Below, piece by piece: positions 16,562 through 22,914 of a DNA stretch of 41,021 bases. A model generated the notes under the pieces. The model was given only the letters and a program-made list of their open reading frames with translations, was not told where the DNA came from and did not search any database. The DNA is from Acidimicrobiales bacterium (GTDB lineage Bacteria; Actinomycetota; Acidimicrobiia; Acidimicrobiales; CADCSY01): assembly GCA_035512495.1 (NCBI GenBank), contig DATKDW010000076.1, positions 1-41,021 of the forward strand, given 5' to 3'. Position 1 is the first letter of the stretch. Every line of letters begins with the position of its first letter. The position numbers and the translations under genes are program-made.

Positions 16562-17492
16562 GGCCGGCCTCGCCCGTCGCCGCGCCGGAGGCGAGGAAGA
16601 CCTCCTCGAGGGTGGTGGTGCGGGGGGCGAGGCGCCGCAGGGGCACGCCGGCGCGGGCGGCGGCGTCGCGGACCGCGTCGGCGGCGGTGCCGGCGTCGCC
16701 GGCGACCACGAGCCGCGGTCCGTCCTGCTCGACGGGGAGCTCCGGGGCCACGGCGGCCAGCGCCACCAGGAGCGTGTGAGCCGAGTCGGCGTCGACGACA
16801 TCGACCGCGAGCCCCCGTTCGGCACCCCGGAGCGCATCGAGGGAGCCGGAGGCGGCGACGACCCCGTCGCCGAGGATCACCACCGCGTCGCAGGTGCGCT
16901 CCACCTCCTCGAGGAGGTGCGACGACAGGACCACGTCGATCCCGATGTCGTGGCTGATGCGCCTGATGAGGGCCAGCATCTCGTCGCGCTGGACCGGGTC
17001 GAGGCCGTTGGTGGGCTCGTCCAGGAGGAGGAGGGCGGGGTCGTGGGCGAGGGCGGCGGCGAGCTTCACCCGCTGGCGCTGGCCCGTCGACATCGTCCCG
17101 ACGGGTCGGAAGCGCTCCTCGCCCAGACCCACCTGCCACAGGGCGTCGCTGGCCCGCCCCACCGCCTCCCGGTGGGGGAGGCCGTGCACCTCCGCCAGGT
17201 GCCTGACGAGGTCGTGGGCCCGTTCGTCGCCGGGGAGGGCGTCGTACTCGGGCGCGTAGCCGATGCGCTCGCGCACCGCCGGGCCGGCCACGGTGGGGTC
17301 GAGGCCGAGGACCTGCAGCGTCCCTTCGTCGGGCCGGTGGAACCCGAGCAGCAGGCCGAGGAGGGTCGTCTTGCCGGCACCGTTGGCGCCGAGGAGGCCG
17401 GTCACGCCGGAGTGCACCTCGAACGTGGCGCCGGCGAGGGCGGTCGTGGCGCCCCAGCACTTCACCACCCCCTGGGCCAACACGACGGTCAT
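16554..17492 (-). CDS. ABC transporter ATP-binding protein (first cassette)
   Basis: A 312-residue ATPase with Walker [10 protein letters not shown] near residues 34-42, the Q-loop region reading YAPEYDALP (Glu in place of Gln, common in this subfamily), signature [12 protein letters not shown], Walker [13 protein letters not shown] and switch His [14 protein letters not shown]. The C-terminal 80 residues are an accessory domain. It starts the four-gene export operon. The ATG at 17492 has a TAGCGT box 8 nt upstream on its strand, back to back with the ilvD promoter, so it is likely leaderless. The longer open frame upstream lies over ilvD and is a shadow. Confidence 0.9.
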   Translation of the reverse strand: MTVVLAQGVVKCWGATTALAGATFEVHSGVTGLLGANGAGKTTLLGLLLGFHRPDEGTLQVLGLDPTVAGPAVRERIGYAPEYDALPGDERAHDLVRHLAEVHGLPHREAVGRASDALWQVGLGEERFRPVGTMSTGQRQRVKLAAALAHDPALLLLDEPTNGLDPVQRDEMLALIRRISHDIGIDVVLSSHLLEEVERTCDAVVILGDGVVAASGSLDALRGAERGLAVDVVDADSAHTLLVALAAVAPELPVEQDGPRLVVAGDAGTAADAVRDAAARAGVPLRRLAPRTTTLEEVFLASGAATGEAGRG

Positions 17493-17500
17493 CGGCGCCG

Positions 17501-17506
17501 ACGCTA
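17501..17506 (-). promoter_or_regulatory. Candidate -10 box (TAGCGT) of the ABC exporter operon
   Basis: On the minus strand TAGCGT ends 8 nt before the ATG at 17492. It lies only 7 bp from the ilvD -10 box on the other strand, so the two promoters overlap head to head inside a 34-bp gap. Confidence 0.5.
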
Positions 17507-17513
17507 CCGGTCG

Positions 17514-17519
17514 TAGGAT
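17514..17519 (+). promoter_or_regulatory. Candidate -10 box (TAGGAT) of ilvD
   Basis: TAGGAT is a near-consensus -10 element ending 7 nt before the ilvD ATG at 17527, so the ilvD mRNA is probably leaderless. No convincing -35 box is seen. Confidence 0.55.
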
Positions 17520-17526
17520 CGGGACC

Positions 17527-19206
17527 ATGGCCGAGGACAGCAAGACGCGCAGCCACGAGGTGACCGACGGTGCCCAGCGGGCGCCGGCGCGGGCGATGCT
17601 GCGCGCCATCGGGATGGGTGACGACGACTGGGACAAGCCCCAGGTGGGGGTGTGCTCGTCCTGGAACGAGGTGACGCCGTGCAACATGCCGCTGGCCCAC
17701 CTGGCGAAGGTCGCCAAGGAGGGTGTGCGCGCGGCGGGCGGCTTCCCCATCGAGTTCACCACCATCGCCATCTCCGACGGGATCTCCATGGGCCACGAGG
17801 GCATGCGGGCCTCGCTGGTCAGTCGGGAGGTCATCGCCGACTCCGTCGAGGTCGTCATGCACGCCGAGCGCCTCGACGGCTTCGTGTCCTTCGCCGGCTG
17901 CGACAAGAGCCTCCCGGGGATGCTCATGGCCGCCGCTCGGCTCAACCTGCCGTCGGTGTTCGTCTACGGCGGGTCGATCATGCCGGGCCAGCACAGGGGC
18001 AGGGCCATCGACATCGTCGACGTCTTCGAGGCGGTCGGCGCCTTCTCCGCCGGCACCATGTCGCGCGAGGAGCTCGACGAGATCGAGCGGGCCGCCTGCC
18101 CCACGGTCGGTGCCTGCGCGGGCATGTTCACCGCCAACACCATGGCGTCGGTGGGTGAGGCCCTCGGCATGTCGCTGCCGGGCAGCGCCTCGGCTCCGGC
18201 CGTCGACGAGCGGCGCGACGGCATCGCCAGGGCCAGCGGCGAGGCCGTGGTCCGGCTCCTCGAGGCGGGGATCCGGCCGCGCCAGATCATGACCAAGGCG
18301 GCGTTCGAGAACGCCATCGCCGTGGTGATGGCACTCGGTGGCTCGACCAACGCCGTGCTCCACCTGCTCGCCATCGCCGCCGAGGCGCGGGTCGACCTGG
18401 CGCTCGACGACTTCAACGTGGTGGCCGCACGCGTGCCCCACATCGCCGACACCAAGCCGCACGGGCTCTACCACATGAGCGACCTCGACCGGATCGGCGG
18501 AGTGCCCGTGGTCATGCGCGAGCTGCTCGACGCCGGCCTGCTCGACGGCGACTGCCTCACCGTCACAGGCCGGACCGTCGCCCAGAACCTGGCCGACCTC
18601 GACCCGCCGGCGCCCGACGGCAAGGTGGTGCACCCCCTCTCCGACCCGATCCACGCCACCGGCGGCATCGCCGTCCTCACCGGCTCGCTCGCCCCCAAGG
18701 GCTCGGTCGTGAAGGTCGCCGGCCTCGACTTCACCCGCTTCGAGGGCACCGCCCGCGTGTTCGACGGCGAGGACGGTGCCATGGAGGCGATCCTCGCCGA
18801 CCAGATCCGCGCCGGCGACGTCGTGGTCATCCGGTACGAGGGCCCGAAGGGCGGTCCCGGCATGCGCGAGATGCTCGCGGTGACCGGCGCCATGAAGGGC
18901 GCCGGCCGGGGCGGCGACGCCGCGCTCATCACCGACGGGCGGTTCTCCGGCGGGACCCACGGCTTCTGCATCGGCCACGTGGCACCCGAGGCGGTCGACG
19001 GCGGACCCATTGCCTTCGTGGCCGACGGCGACCGCATCGTGATCGACGTCGAGGCCCGCACCATCGACCTCCTCGTCGACGACGACGAGCTGGCGCGTCG
19101 CCGCAGCGACTGGAAGCTGCCCGAGCCCCGCTACACCACCGGGGTCCTCGCCAAGTACGCCCGCCTCGCCAGCGGCGCCGAACGAGGCGCCATCACCGAG
19201 GCGTAG
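17527..19206 (+). CDS. ilvD: Dihydroxy-acid dehydratase
   Basis: A 559-residue IlvD/Edd-family enzyme that dehydrates dihydroxyisovalerate and dihydroxymethylvalerate to the keto acids leading to valine, leucine and isoleucine. The Fe-S ligands appear as Cys52 (VTPCNMPL), Cys125 ([12 protein letters not shown]) and Cys197 ([16 protein letters not shown]); three Cys fit the [2Fe-2S] type known in actinobacteria. The active-site segment [11 protein letters not shown] is present near residue 472. Length is normal. ATG 17527 is set by the family N-terminus and the -10 box just upstream; an upstream extension of the frame lies over the divergent ABC gene and is not real. It is separated from ilvBNC by about 3.5 kb. 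Confidence 0.96.
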   Translation: MAEDSKTRSHEVTDGAQRAPARAMLRAIGMGDDDWDKPQVGVCSSWNEVTPCNMPLAHLAKVAKEGVRAAGGFPIEFTTIAISDGISMGHEGMRASLVSREVIADSVEVVMHAERLDGFVSFAGCDKSLPGMLMAAARLNLPSVFVYGGSIMPGQHRGRAIDIVDVFEAVGAFSAGTMSREELDEIERAACPTVGACAGMFTANTMASVGEALGMSLPGSASAPAVDERRDGIARASGEAVVRLLEAGIRPRQIMTKAAFENAIAVVMALGGSTNAVLHLLAIAAEARVDLALDDFNVVAARVPHIADTKPHGLYHMSDLDRIGGVPVVMRELLDAGLLDGDCLTVTGRTVAQNLADLDPPAPDGKVVHPLSDPIHATGGIAVLTGSLAPKGSVVKVAGLDFTRFEGTARVFDGEDGAMEAILADQIRAGDVVVIRYEGPKGGPGMREMLAVTGAMKGAGRGGDAALITDGRFSGGTHGFCIGHVAPEAVDGGPIAFVADGDRIVIDVEARTIDLLVDDDELARRRSDWKLPEPRYTTGVLAKYARLASGAERGAITEA

Positions 19207-19240
19207 CTGCCCGGGCCAGTGCGCGACGCGGTCGGGGGTT

Positions 19241-19819
19241 TCAGGGGCTGATCCCCTCGAGCACGGTGTCGAGGATCTCGGCGATGATCGATGCGTCGAC
19301 GGCGGAGGCCCGCAAGGTGAGCCGGTACAGAACGGCACCGGCGAGGAGGTCGATGACGATCTCGTGGGCGGTGCCAGCATGCAGCTCGCCGCGGGCGGCG
19401 GCTCGCTCGAGGACCTCGAGCGAGGCCTGCCGCCGGGCGTGGATGTGGGCATCCAGCAGGCGGCGAAGCTCGGGGTTGCGGCCGGCTTCGGCGGCGATGT
19501 CAGCCAGCACACTGGGGGCGGGCCCCGAGCCGAGGTCGTCAGCGAGGCCGATGAGGATCTCCTCCAGATCCCCGCGGAGCGAACCGGTGTCAGGCGCGGG
19601 GGCCGGCCCGGCGAGCTCGCCGGCAGCCGCCATCAGCAACGCCTCCCGACTGGGCCAGCGACGGTAGATCGTCGCCCTTCCCACCCCGGCGCGGGTCGCC
19701 ACGGCCTCGACGGTGGTGGCGGTGAAGCCCACCTCCGCGACCAGGGCGAGGGTGGCTTCGAGCACGTCCCGGTCGACCTCGGGGCGTCGTGGCCGCCCGG
19801 GGCGACGGGCATCAGCCAC
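19241..19819 (-). CDS. TetR-family transcriptional repressor
   Basis: A 192-residue TetR protein. The N-terminal HTH reads EATLALVAEVGFTATTVEAV / ATRAGVGRATIYRRWPSREALL (residues about 20-60), a textbook TetR DNA-binding domain; the C-terminal 130 residues are an all-helical ligand/dimer domain of unknown specificity. The GTG start overlaps the stop of the DUF4260 gene by 8 nt, so both are co-transcribed from the promoter at 20266-20296, which contains palindromes that the protein itself may bind (autoregulation, inference). It converges with ilvD, 34 bp apart. Confidence 0.92.
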   Translation of the reverse strand: MADARRPGRPRRPEVDRDVLEATLALVAEVGFTATTVEAVATRAGVGRATIYRRWPSREALLMAAAGELAGPAPAPDTGSLRGDLEEILIGLADDLGSGPAPSVLADIAAEAGRNPELRRLLDAHIHARRQASLEVLERAAARGELHAGTAHEIVIDLLAGAVLYRLTLRASAVDASIIAEILDTVLEGISP

Positions 19820-20234
19820 GCCCGACGGTGCCCAGGTGGGTGTGTCGGAAGCCGGCCGGGGACTTGAGGCCGAAGCCCAGCGCCCGGTCGAGGCCGACGT
19901 GTGCCACCCAGATGAGGGCGACCGCCTGCACGCCTACCAGGGTGAGGGCGAGTCCGGCAGCGCCGAGGGCGACCGGCAGGACAAGGTTGTGGCCAAGGTT
20001 GTATGCCCGGGCGCCGGTGACCGGTCCTCGCAGGTAGCCCAGCATCGAGAGATCGGGCGCCAGGAAGATGAGGGAGAAGGGCAGCCAGCCGGCGCCAAGC
20101 GCCTGGTAGGCAGCCAGGGCGACGATGAAGGTGGCCGCACCCTCGGCCCGGAGGCTGAGCACGCTCGCCCGGTCGGGGACCATGGGGCCGGGAGCGGCGT
20201 CGGGCGGGACGGTGGTGATGGTCGCAGAGGTCAT
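19812..20234 (-). CDS. DUF4260-family membrane protein
   Basis: A 140-residue protein with about four hydrophobic segments and the DUF4260 pattern: WLPFSLIFLAPDLSMLGYLRG, then GARAYNLGHNLVLP, then WVAHVGLDRALGFGLKSPAG and THLG at the end. Function of the family is unknown; it is often found beside a TetR regulator, as here. ATG 20234 is preferred because GGAAGAG lies 6 nt upstream; ATG 20249 in the same frame would add five residues but lacks a ribosome site. The gene is first in a two-gene unit with the TetR gene, which is probably its repressor. Confidence 0.85.
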   Translation of the reverse strand: MTSATITTVPPDAAPGPMVPDRASVLSLRAEGAATFIVALAAYQALGAGWLPFSLIFLAPDLSMLGYLRGPVTGARAYNLGHNLVLPVALGAAGLALTLVGVQAVALIWVAHVGLDRALGFGLKSPAGFRHTHLGTVGRG

Positions 20235-20250
20235 CCGGCGCTCTTCCATT

Positions 20251-20278
20251 CCGAGACGGATCCGTATTCTAATCTCGG
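20251..20278. promoter_or_regulatory. Candidate TetR operator overlapping the DUF4260-tetR promoter
   Basis: Two nested inverted repeats: CCGAGA (20251-20256) matches TCTCGG (20273-20278), and inside lies the perfect 10-bp palindrome ACGGATCCGT (20256-20265). The element covers the -10 box and the likely transcription start of the minus-strand promoter, so a bound repressor would block it. The divergent GNAT gene could also be affected. Confidence 0.5.
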
Positions 20279-20296
20279 TCGCATCACCCCGGTCAA
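20266..20296 (-). promoter_or_regulatory. Sigma-70-type promoter of DUF4260-tetR
   Basis: On the minus strand -35 TTGACC (20296-20291) and -10 TAGAAT (20271-20266) are 19 bp apart; both match consensus well, though the spacing is slightly long. Transcription would start near 20259, leaving a leader of about 25 nt with a ribosome site before ATG 20234. Confidence 0.55.
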
Positions 20297-20313
20297 GGGA
20301 GGATCATGAGCAG

Positions 20314-20847
20314 GTGATCCGCCTGGCCCGCGCCGCTGATGCCGAACGGCTCCGCAGCATCGAGCGGGCCGCCGGTGCCGCCTTTGCCGAGGTGGGGTTG
20401 GATGCCGTCGCCGCTGATGAGCCCCTCGCCGTGGAGGTCCTGGTCGCGTACGCGGAGGCGGGGCGCGCCTGGGTGGAGGTCGACGACGCCGACGAGGCCG
20501 TCGGCTACGTGGTGGTCGACCTGATCGACGGCTGCGCTCACGTGGAGCAGATCAGCGTCGACCCCGAGCACCAGGGCAGGGGGCTGGCCCGGCGATTGCT
20601 CGATGCGGTGGAGGCGTGGGCGGGAGCCCACCGGCTCCCGGCGCTCACCCTCACCACCTTCACGGAGGTGGCGTGGAACGCCTCGCTGTACGAGCACCTC
20701 GGCTTCCGCCGCATCGCCGATGACGCCGTCGGGCCCGAGCTTCGGGCGCTCGTGGCCCACGAGGCGGCCGCCGGGCTCGACCCCGGCGCGCGCACCTGCA
20801 TGCGGCGGCCGGTCGCTACGACGAGGAGGGCTGCGCCGCCAGCCTGA
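20314..20847 (+). CDS. GNAT-family N-acetyltransferase
   Basis: A 177-residue acetyltransferase. Motif A is clear: HVEQISVDPEHQGRGLARRL near residues 78-97, with the Q-x-x-G-x-G/A acetyl-CoA loop, followed by WNASLYEHLGFRRIADD near 126-142. The substrate is not predictable. The GTG at 20314 has AGGGAGG about 11 nt upstream. In another frame an ATG at 20306 makes a three-codon ORF whose TGA overlaps this GTG (see findings). The last 32 bp overlap the convergent DUF3052 gene, and the C-terminal Arg/Ala-rich tail encoded there looks non-essential. The upstream part of the open frame overlaps the DUF4260 gene and is not counted. Confidence 0.88.
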   Translation: MIRLARAADAERLRSIERAAGAAFAEVGLDAVAADEPLAVEVLVAYAEAGRAWVEVDDADEAVGYVVVDLIDGCAHVEQISVDPEHQGRGLARRLLDAVEAWAGAHRLPALTLTTFTEVAWNASLYEHLGFRRIADDAVGPELRALVAHEAAAGLDPGARTCMRRPVATTRRAAPPA

Positions 20848-21259
20848 GGGCGGACCAGTCGGGGCCCACGGTGATGACGTCGGTGCCCACCCAGCCGAGC
20901 GGCTGTGCCACCTCGTGGATGGCCCCCTCCGACAGGTCGGTCTCCAGCCCGGATCGCCCGGTGGGCCACAGCACCCAGAAGGCACCACTGGGGCGGATGG
21001 TGGCGACGAGCCAGTCGACGTTGCGCGCCAGGTGCGACCGGCTCGGCACGAAGCCCAGGATCAGGTCGACGGAGTCGCTGCGCTTCAGGCCGTGGCGGAC
21101 GTCGGCTCCGTCGGGCACCGGCCCGAGCAGGTCGTCGAACCCCTCCGGTGCGTGCAGCACCGCCACCCTCGTGCCCGGGCCGATCCCCAGTCGCTCGGAG
21201 AGGGCGCGGGACCCCTCGACGGGGAACGTCTCAGCACGCTCTACCTCGTCCTCATCCAC
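20816..21259 (-). CDS. DUF3052-family protein
   Basis: A 147-residue soluble protein that matches the DUF3052 pattern as I remember it: SERLGIGPGTRVAVLHAPEG, then VDLILGFVPSRSHL, then GAFWVLWPTGRSGLETDLSE and a final VGPDWSALRLA. The family has a small alpha/beta fold and no assigned activity. The only start in frame is GTG 21259, which lies within a GGGGAGGTG stretch; a CATCCT box 6 nt upstream could make it leaderless. It ends inside the convergent GNAT gene (32 bp overlap). Confidence 0.78.
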   Translation of the reverse strand: MDEDEVERAETFPVEGSRALSERLGIGPGTRVAVLHAPEGFDDLLGPVPDGADVRHGLKRSDSVDLILGFVPSRSHLARNVDWLVATIRPSGAFWVLWPTGRSGLETDLSEGAIHEVAQPLGWVGTDVITVGPDWSALRLAAQPSSS

Positions 21260-21333
21260 CTCCCCAGGATGCCCGCCCGAGGGTCATGCCGACTGCCGGT
21301 TCGGGTGCGCAAGCTCATTGGGCCGGACGCACG

Positions 21334-21361
21334 TTGACCTTTTCGCGTGGAAGGTCACTGT
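21334..21361 (+). promoter_or_regulatory. Candidate promoter of the HNH protein gene
   Basis: -35 TTGACC (21334-21339) and -10 CACTGT (21356-21361) are 16 bp apart. The resulting leader would carry GGTGGAG 9 nt before ATG 21387. A second possibility is a start-adjacent GAGAAT box at 21375-21380, 6 nt before the ATG. Confidence 0.4.
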
Positions 21362-21386
21362 CATACCCCCGGTGGAGAATGGGTGC

Positions 21387-22565
21387 ATGTTCGGGTCGTT
21401 GGCAGACGGGATCGGGGAGGCATTCGCTGCCGCGGACCGGCTCGTTGATGCCGAGCTGGCCGACGCGGTGGTTGCCCTGCAGGAGCACGCCCAGCGCCTG
21501 GAGGCGTTGCAGGCCCGGGTGTCGGCGAGGTTCGACGCCTCCAGGTCGTGGGCCGATGACGGTGCGCGCTCTGGGGCGGCGTGGTTGGCGTGGAGGCTCC
21601 GGGTGCCGCAGTCCGAGGCGCGGCGACGGATCCTGGCTGGTCGTTCGTGCCGGTCGATGCCTGTTGTCGATGAGGCGTGGCGCGCCGGTCGCATCGGTGC
21701 CGCCCACGTCGTGCTCTTGGCCCGTGCCGAGGCGTTGGACGCGCGGGCCTTCGCCCGTGATGAGGAGCTGTTGGTGGGCCACGCGACGTCGTTGCGGTTC
21801 TCGGCGTTCCAACGGGCGGTTGCCTATTGGTGTCAGCTGGCGGCACCCGACGCGGTGGAAGACGCTGCGGACGCGCAGCGGGCGCTGCGGGCGGTGCACC
21901 TGTCCCCGTCGATCGACGGCATGTGGTTCGGAAAGGTGACGCTCGACCCGGTGGGCGGCTCGATCGTGGGCGGCGAGCTCGCTCGATTGGAGCGGGAGAT
22001 GTTCGAGGCCGACTGGCGCGAGGCCACCGACCGCCTTGGGCGCACGCCGTGCGTCGACGACTTGGCTCGCACCCCGGCGCAACGCCGTGCTGATGCGCTG
22101 GTGGAGATGGCCACCCGGTCCGGCTCCACGCCGGAAGGCGCGCAGCGGCCAGCGCCGCTGTTCTCGGTGCTGGTGGGCTTGGAGACGTTTGCGGGGCGGG
22201 TGTGCGAGCTGGCGAACGGTGCGGTGGTGACACCGGGATCGTTGGTGCCGTGGCTGACCGAGGCGGAGGTGGAGCGGGTGGTCTTCGATGGGGCGTCACG
22301 TGTGATCGACGTCGGCGTGAGGCAGCGGTTCTTCCGGGGTGCCACTCGCCGGGCAGCGCAGGTCCGTGACCGTCGCTGTCAGCACCCCACCTGCGACGAG
22401 CCTCTCGATCGGTGCCAGGTCGACCACATCGAGCCGGCCGCCGCCGGCGGGCTCACCACCTTGGCCAACGCCCGCCTCCTCTGCGGGTTCCACAACCGCC
22501 TCCGTGCCACCCGCACCGGCAAGACGAGCCCCACCGACGACGACGCCGAGGCCGACCCAGCCTGA
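21387..22565 (+). CDS. DUF222 / HNH endonuclease-type protein (13E12 repeat family)
   Basis: A 392-residue protein of the multicopy 13E12 family of actinobacteria. The N-terminal 270 residues fit DUF222; the C-terminal HNH domain (about 335-375) reads CQHPTCDEPLDRCQVDHIEP, then GGLTTLANARLLCGFHNRL, keeping the DH pair, the zinc-type Cys and the final HN. Such proteins are thought to be nucleases or remnants of mobile elements; no role is established. Third codon positions are somewhat poorer in G/C (many TTG, GTT and GAT codons) than in the neighbours, which may mean recent arrival. No inverted repeats or target duplication were seen around it. Confidence 0.88.
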   Translation: MFGSLADGIGEAFAAADRLVDAELADAVVALQEHAQRLEALQARVSARFDASRSWADDGARSGAAWLAWRLRVPQSEARRRILAGRSCRSMPVVDEAWRAGRIGAAHVVLLARAEALDARAFARDEELLVGHATSLRFSAFQRAVAYWCQLAAPDAVEDAADAQRALRAVHLSPSIDGMWFGKVTLDPVGGSIVGGELARLEREMFEADWREATDRLGRTPCVDDLARTPAQRRADALVEMATRSGSTPEGAQRPAPLFSVLVGLETFAGRVCELANGAVVTPGSLVPWLTEAEVERVVFDGASRVIDVGVRQRFFRGATRRAAQVRDRRCQHPTCDEPLDRCQVDHIEPAAAGGLTTLANARLLCGFHNRLRATRTGKTSPTDDDAEADPA

Positions 22566-22573
22566 CCCGCCTC

Positions 22574-22732
22574 TCAGCTGTCGGGTTCGCCGGCCAGCGC
22601 CGTCAGCTCGTCCCACAGCCCGGTGATCACCTCGAGCACAGGGGTCTCTCGGGCGGCCGCCTCCGCCAGGCGGCCGTCGTGGGCAACGGCGCGTGCCTCG
22701 TCCGCCCACACCGCCTTGTCATCTCCGCGCAA
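22574..22732 (-). CDS. Possible small hypothetical protein
   Basis: A reading frame of 52 codons starting at TTG 22732, or 65 codons from ATG 22771. Third codon positions are almost all G or C across its length and the product is an acidic helical peptide (e.g. WADEARAVAHDGRLAEAAAR, ITGLWDELTALAG), which looks coding. The longer form would run across the ilvB leader peptide and promoter, so the shorter one is favoured; a CAGTGT box lies 7 nt before the TTG. I recognise no family. It could be a fragment of a larger gene or chance. Confidence 0.35.
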   Translation of the reverse strand: MRGDDKAVWADEARAVAHDGRLAEAAARETPVLEVITGLWDELTALAGEPDS

Positions 22733-22744
22733 CGCTGCGACACT
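22716..22744 (+). promoter_or_regulatory. Promoter of the ilvBNC operon
   Basis: -35 TTGTCA (22716-22721) and -10 GACACT (22739-22744) stand at the ideal 17-bp spacing. The -10 ends 7 nt before GTG 22752, so the transcript probably begins at or very near the leader-peptide start codon. The ilvB leader is then about 163 nt long. Confidence 0.6.
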
Positions 22745-22751
22745 GGGCGCC

Positions 22752-22790
22752 GTGATGACCGCCGACCTCATCCTCGTACGCCTGATCTAG
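22752..22790 (+). CDS. ilvB leader peptide (branched-chain-rich attenuation peptide)
   Basis: A 12-codon frame, [12 protein letters not shown], beginning GTG-ATG and ending TAG. Six of its last seven residues are Leu, Ile or Val, exactly the products of the operon, which is the mark of a translational sensor for attenuation. It starts 7 nt after the -10 box and so is probably read from a leaderless mRNA. Its stop codon overlaps the base of the first leader hairpin (22789-22818). The codons for Leu/Ile/Val are CTC, ATC, CTC, GTA, CTG and ATC. Comparable leader peptides are known before ilvB in Corynebacterium; this one is called from sequence only. Confidence 0.75.
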   Translation: MMTADLILVRLI

Positions 22791-22818
22791 CGCACGCCGT
22801 CCACCACACGCGTGCGCT
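22789..22818 (+). promoter_or_regulatory. ilvB leader hairpin 1
   Basis: AGCGCACGC (22789-22797) pairs perfectly with GCGTGCGCT (22810-22818) over 9 bp, with a 12-nt loop. It overlaps the leader-peptide stop codon, so a ribosome there would mask the 5' arm. It sits in the place of the pause/protector hairpin of a classical attenuator. A competing 4-bp stem CGTG/CACG (22811-22814 with 22819-22822) joins it to the terminator. Confidence 0.65.
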
Positions 22819-22819
22819 C

Positions 22820-22852
22820 ACGACCTCCCCAGCGGGAGGTCGTCGCAGTTTT
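22820..22852 (+). terminator. ilvB attenuator terminator
   Basis: A perfect 10-bp stem, ACGACCTCCC (22820-22829) with its complement (22834-22843), a CAGC loop, and TTTT at 22849-22852. This is an intrinsic terminator placed 62 nt before the ilvB ATG and downstream of the leader peptide, so it must be regulated. The 3' arm can also pair with CGACCTC inside the leader-peptide frame (22763-22769). Confidence 0.75.
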
Positions 22853-22914
22853 CCGACCGTTCGCCCATCCCCGACGCCCGCCACCGGACACACGAGCAAG
22901 CCAGTAGGAGCGCC

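Noticed and set aside
16399-19512. A 1037-codon minus-strand frame across ilvD and the ABC genes
   Set aside because: It is the antisense shadow of ilvD; the product is low-complexity His/Gly/Arg-rich with no family pattern.
20266-20278. Shared regulator site with the leuC region (ATTCT...TCTCGG occurs at both places)
   Set aside because: The spacing differs (ATTCTAATCTCGG against a longer insert at 39556-39576) and the two sites are next to regulators of different families; probably chance.
22791-22914. T-box or riboswitch before ilvB
   Set aside because: No T-box sequence or known aptamer pattern is seen; the leader peptide plus terminator explains the region.
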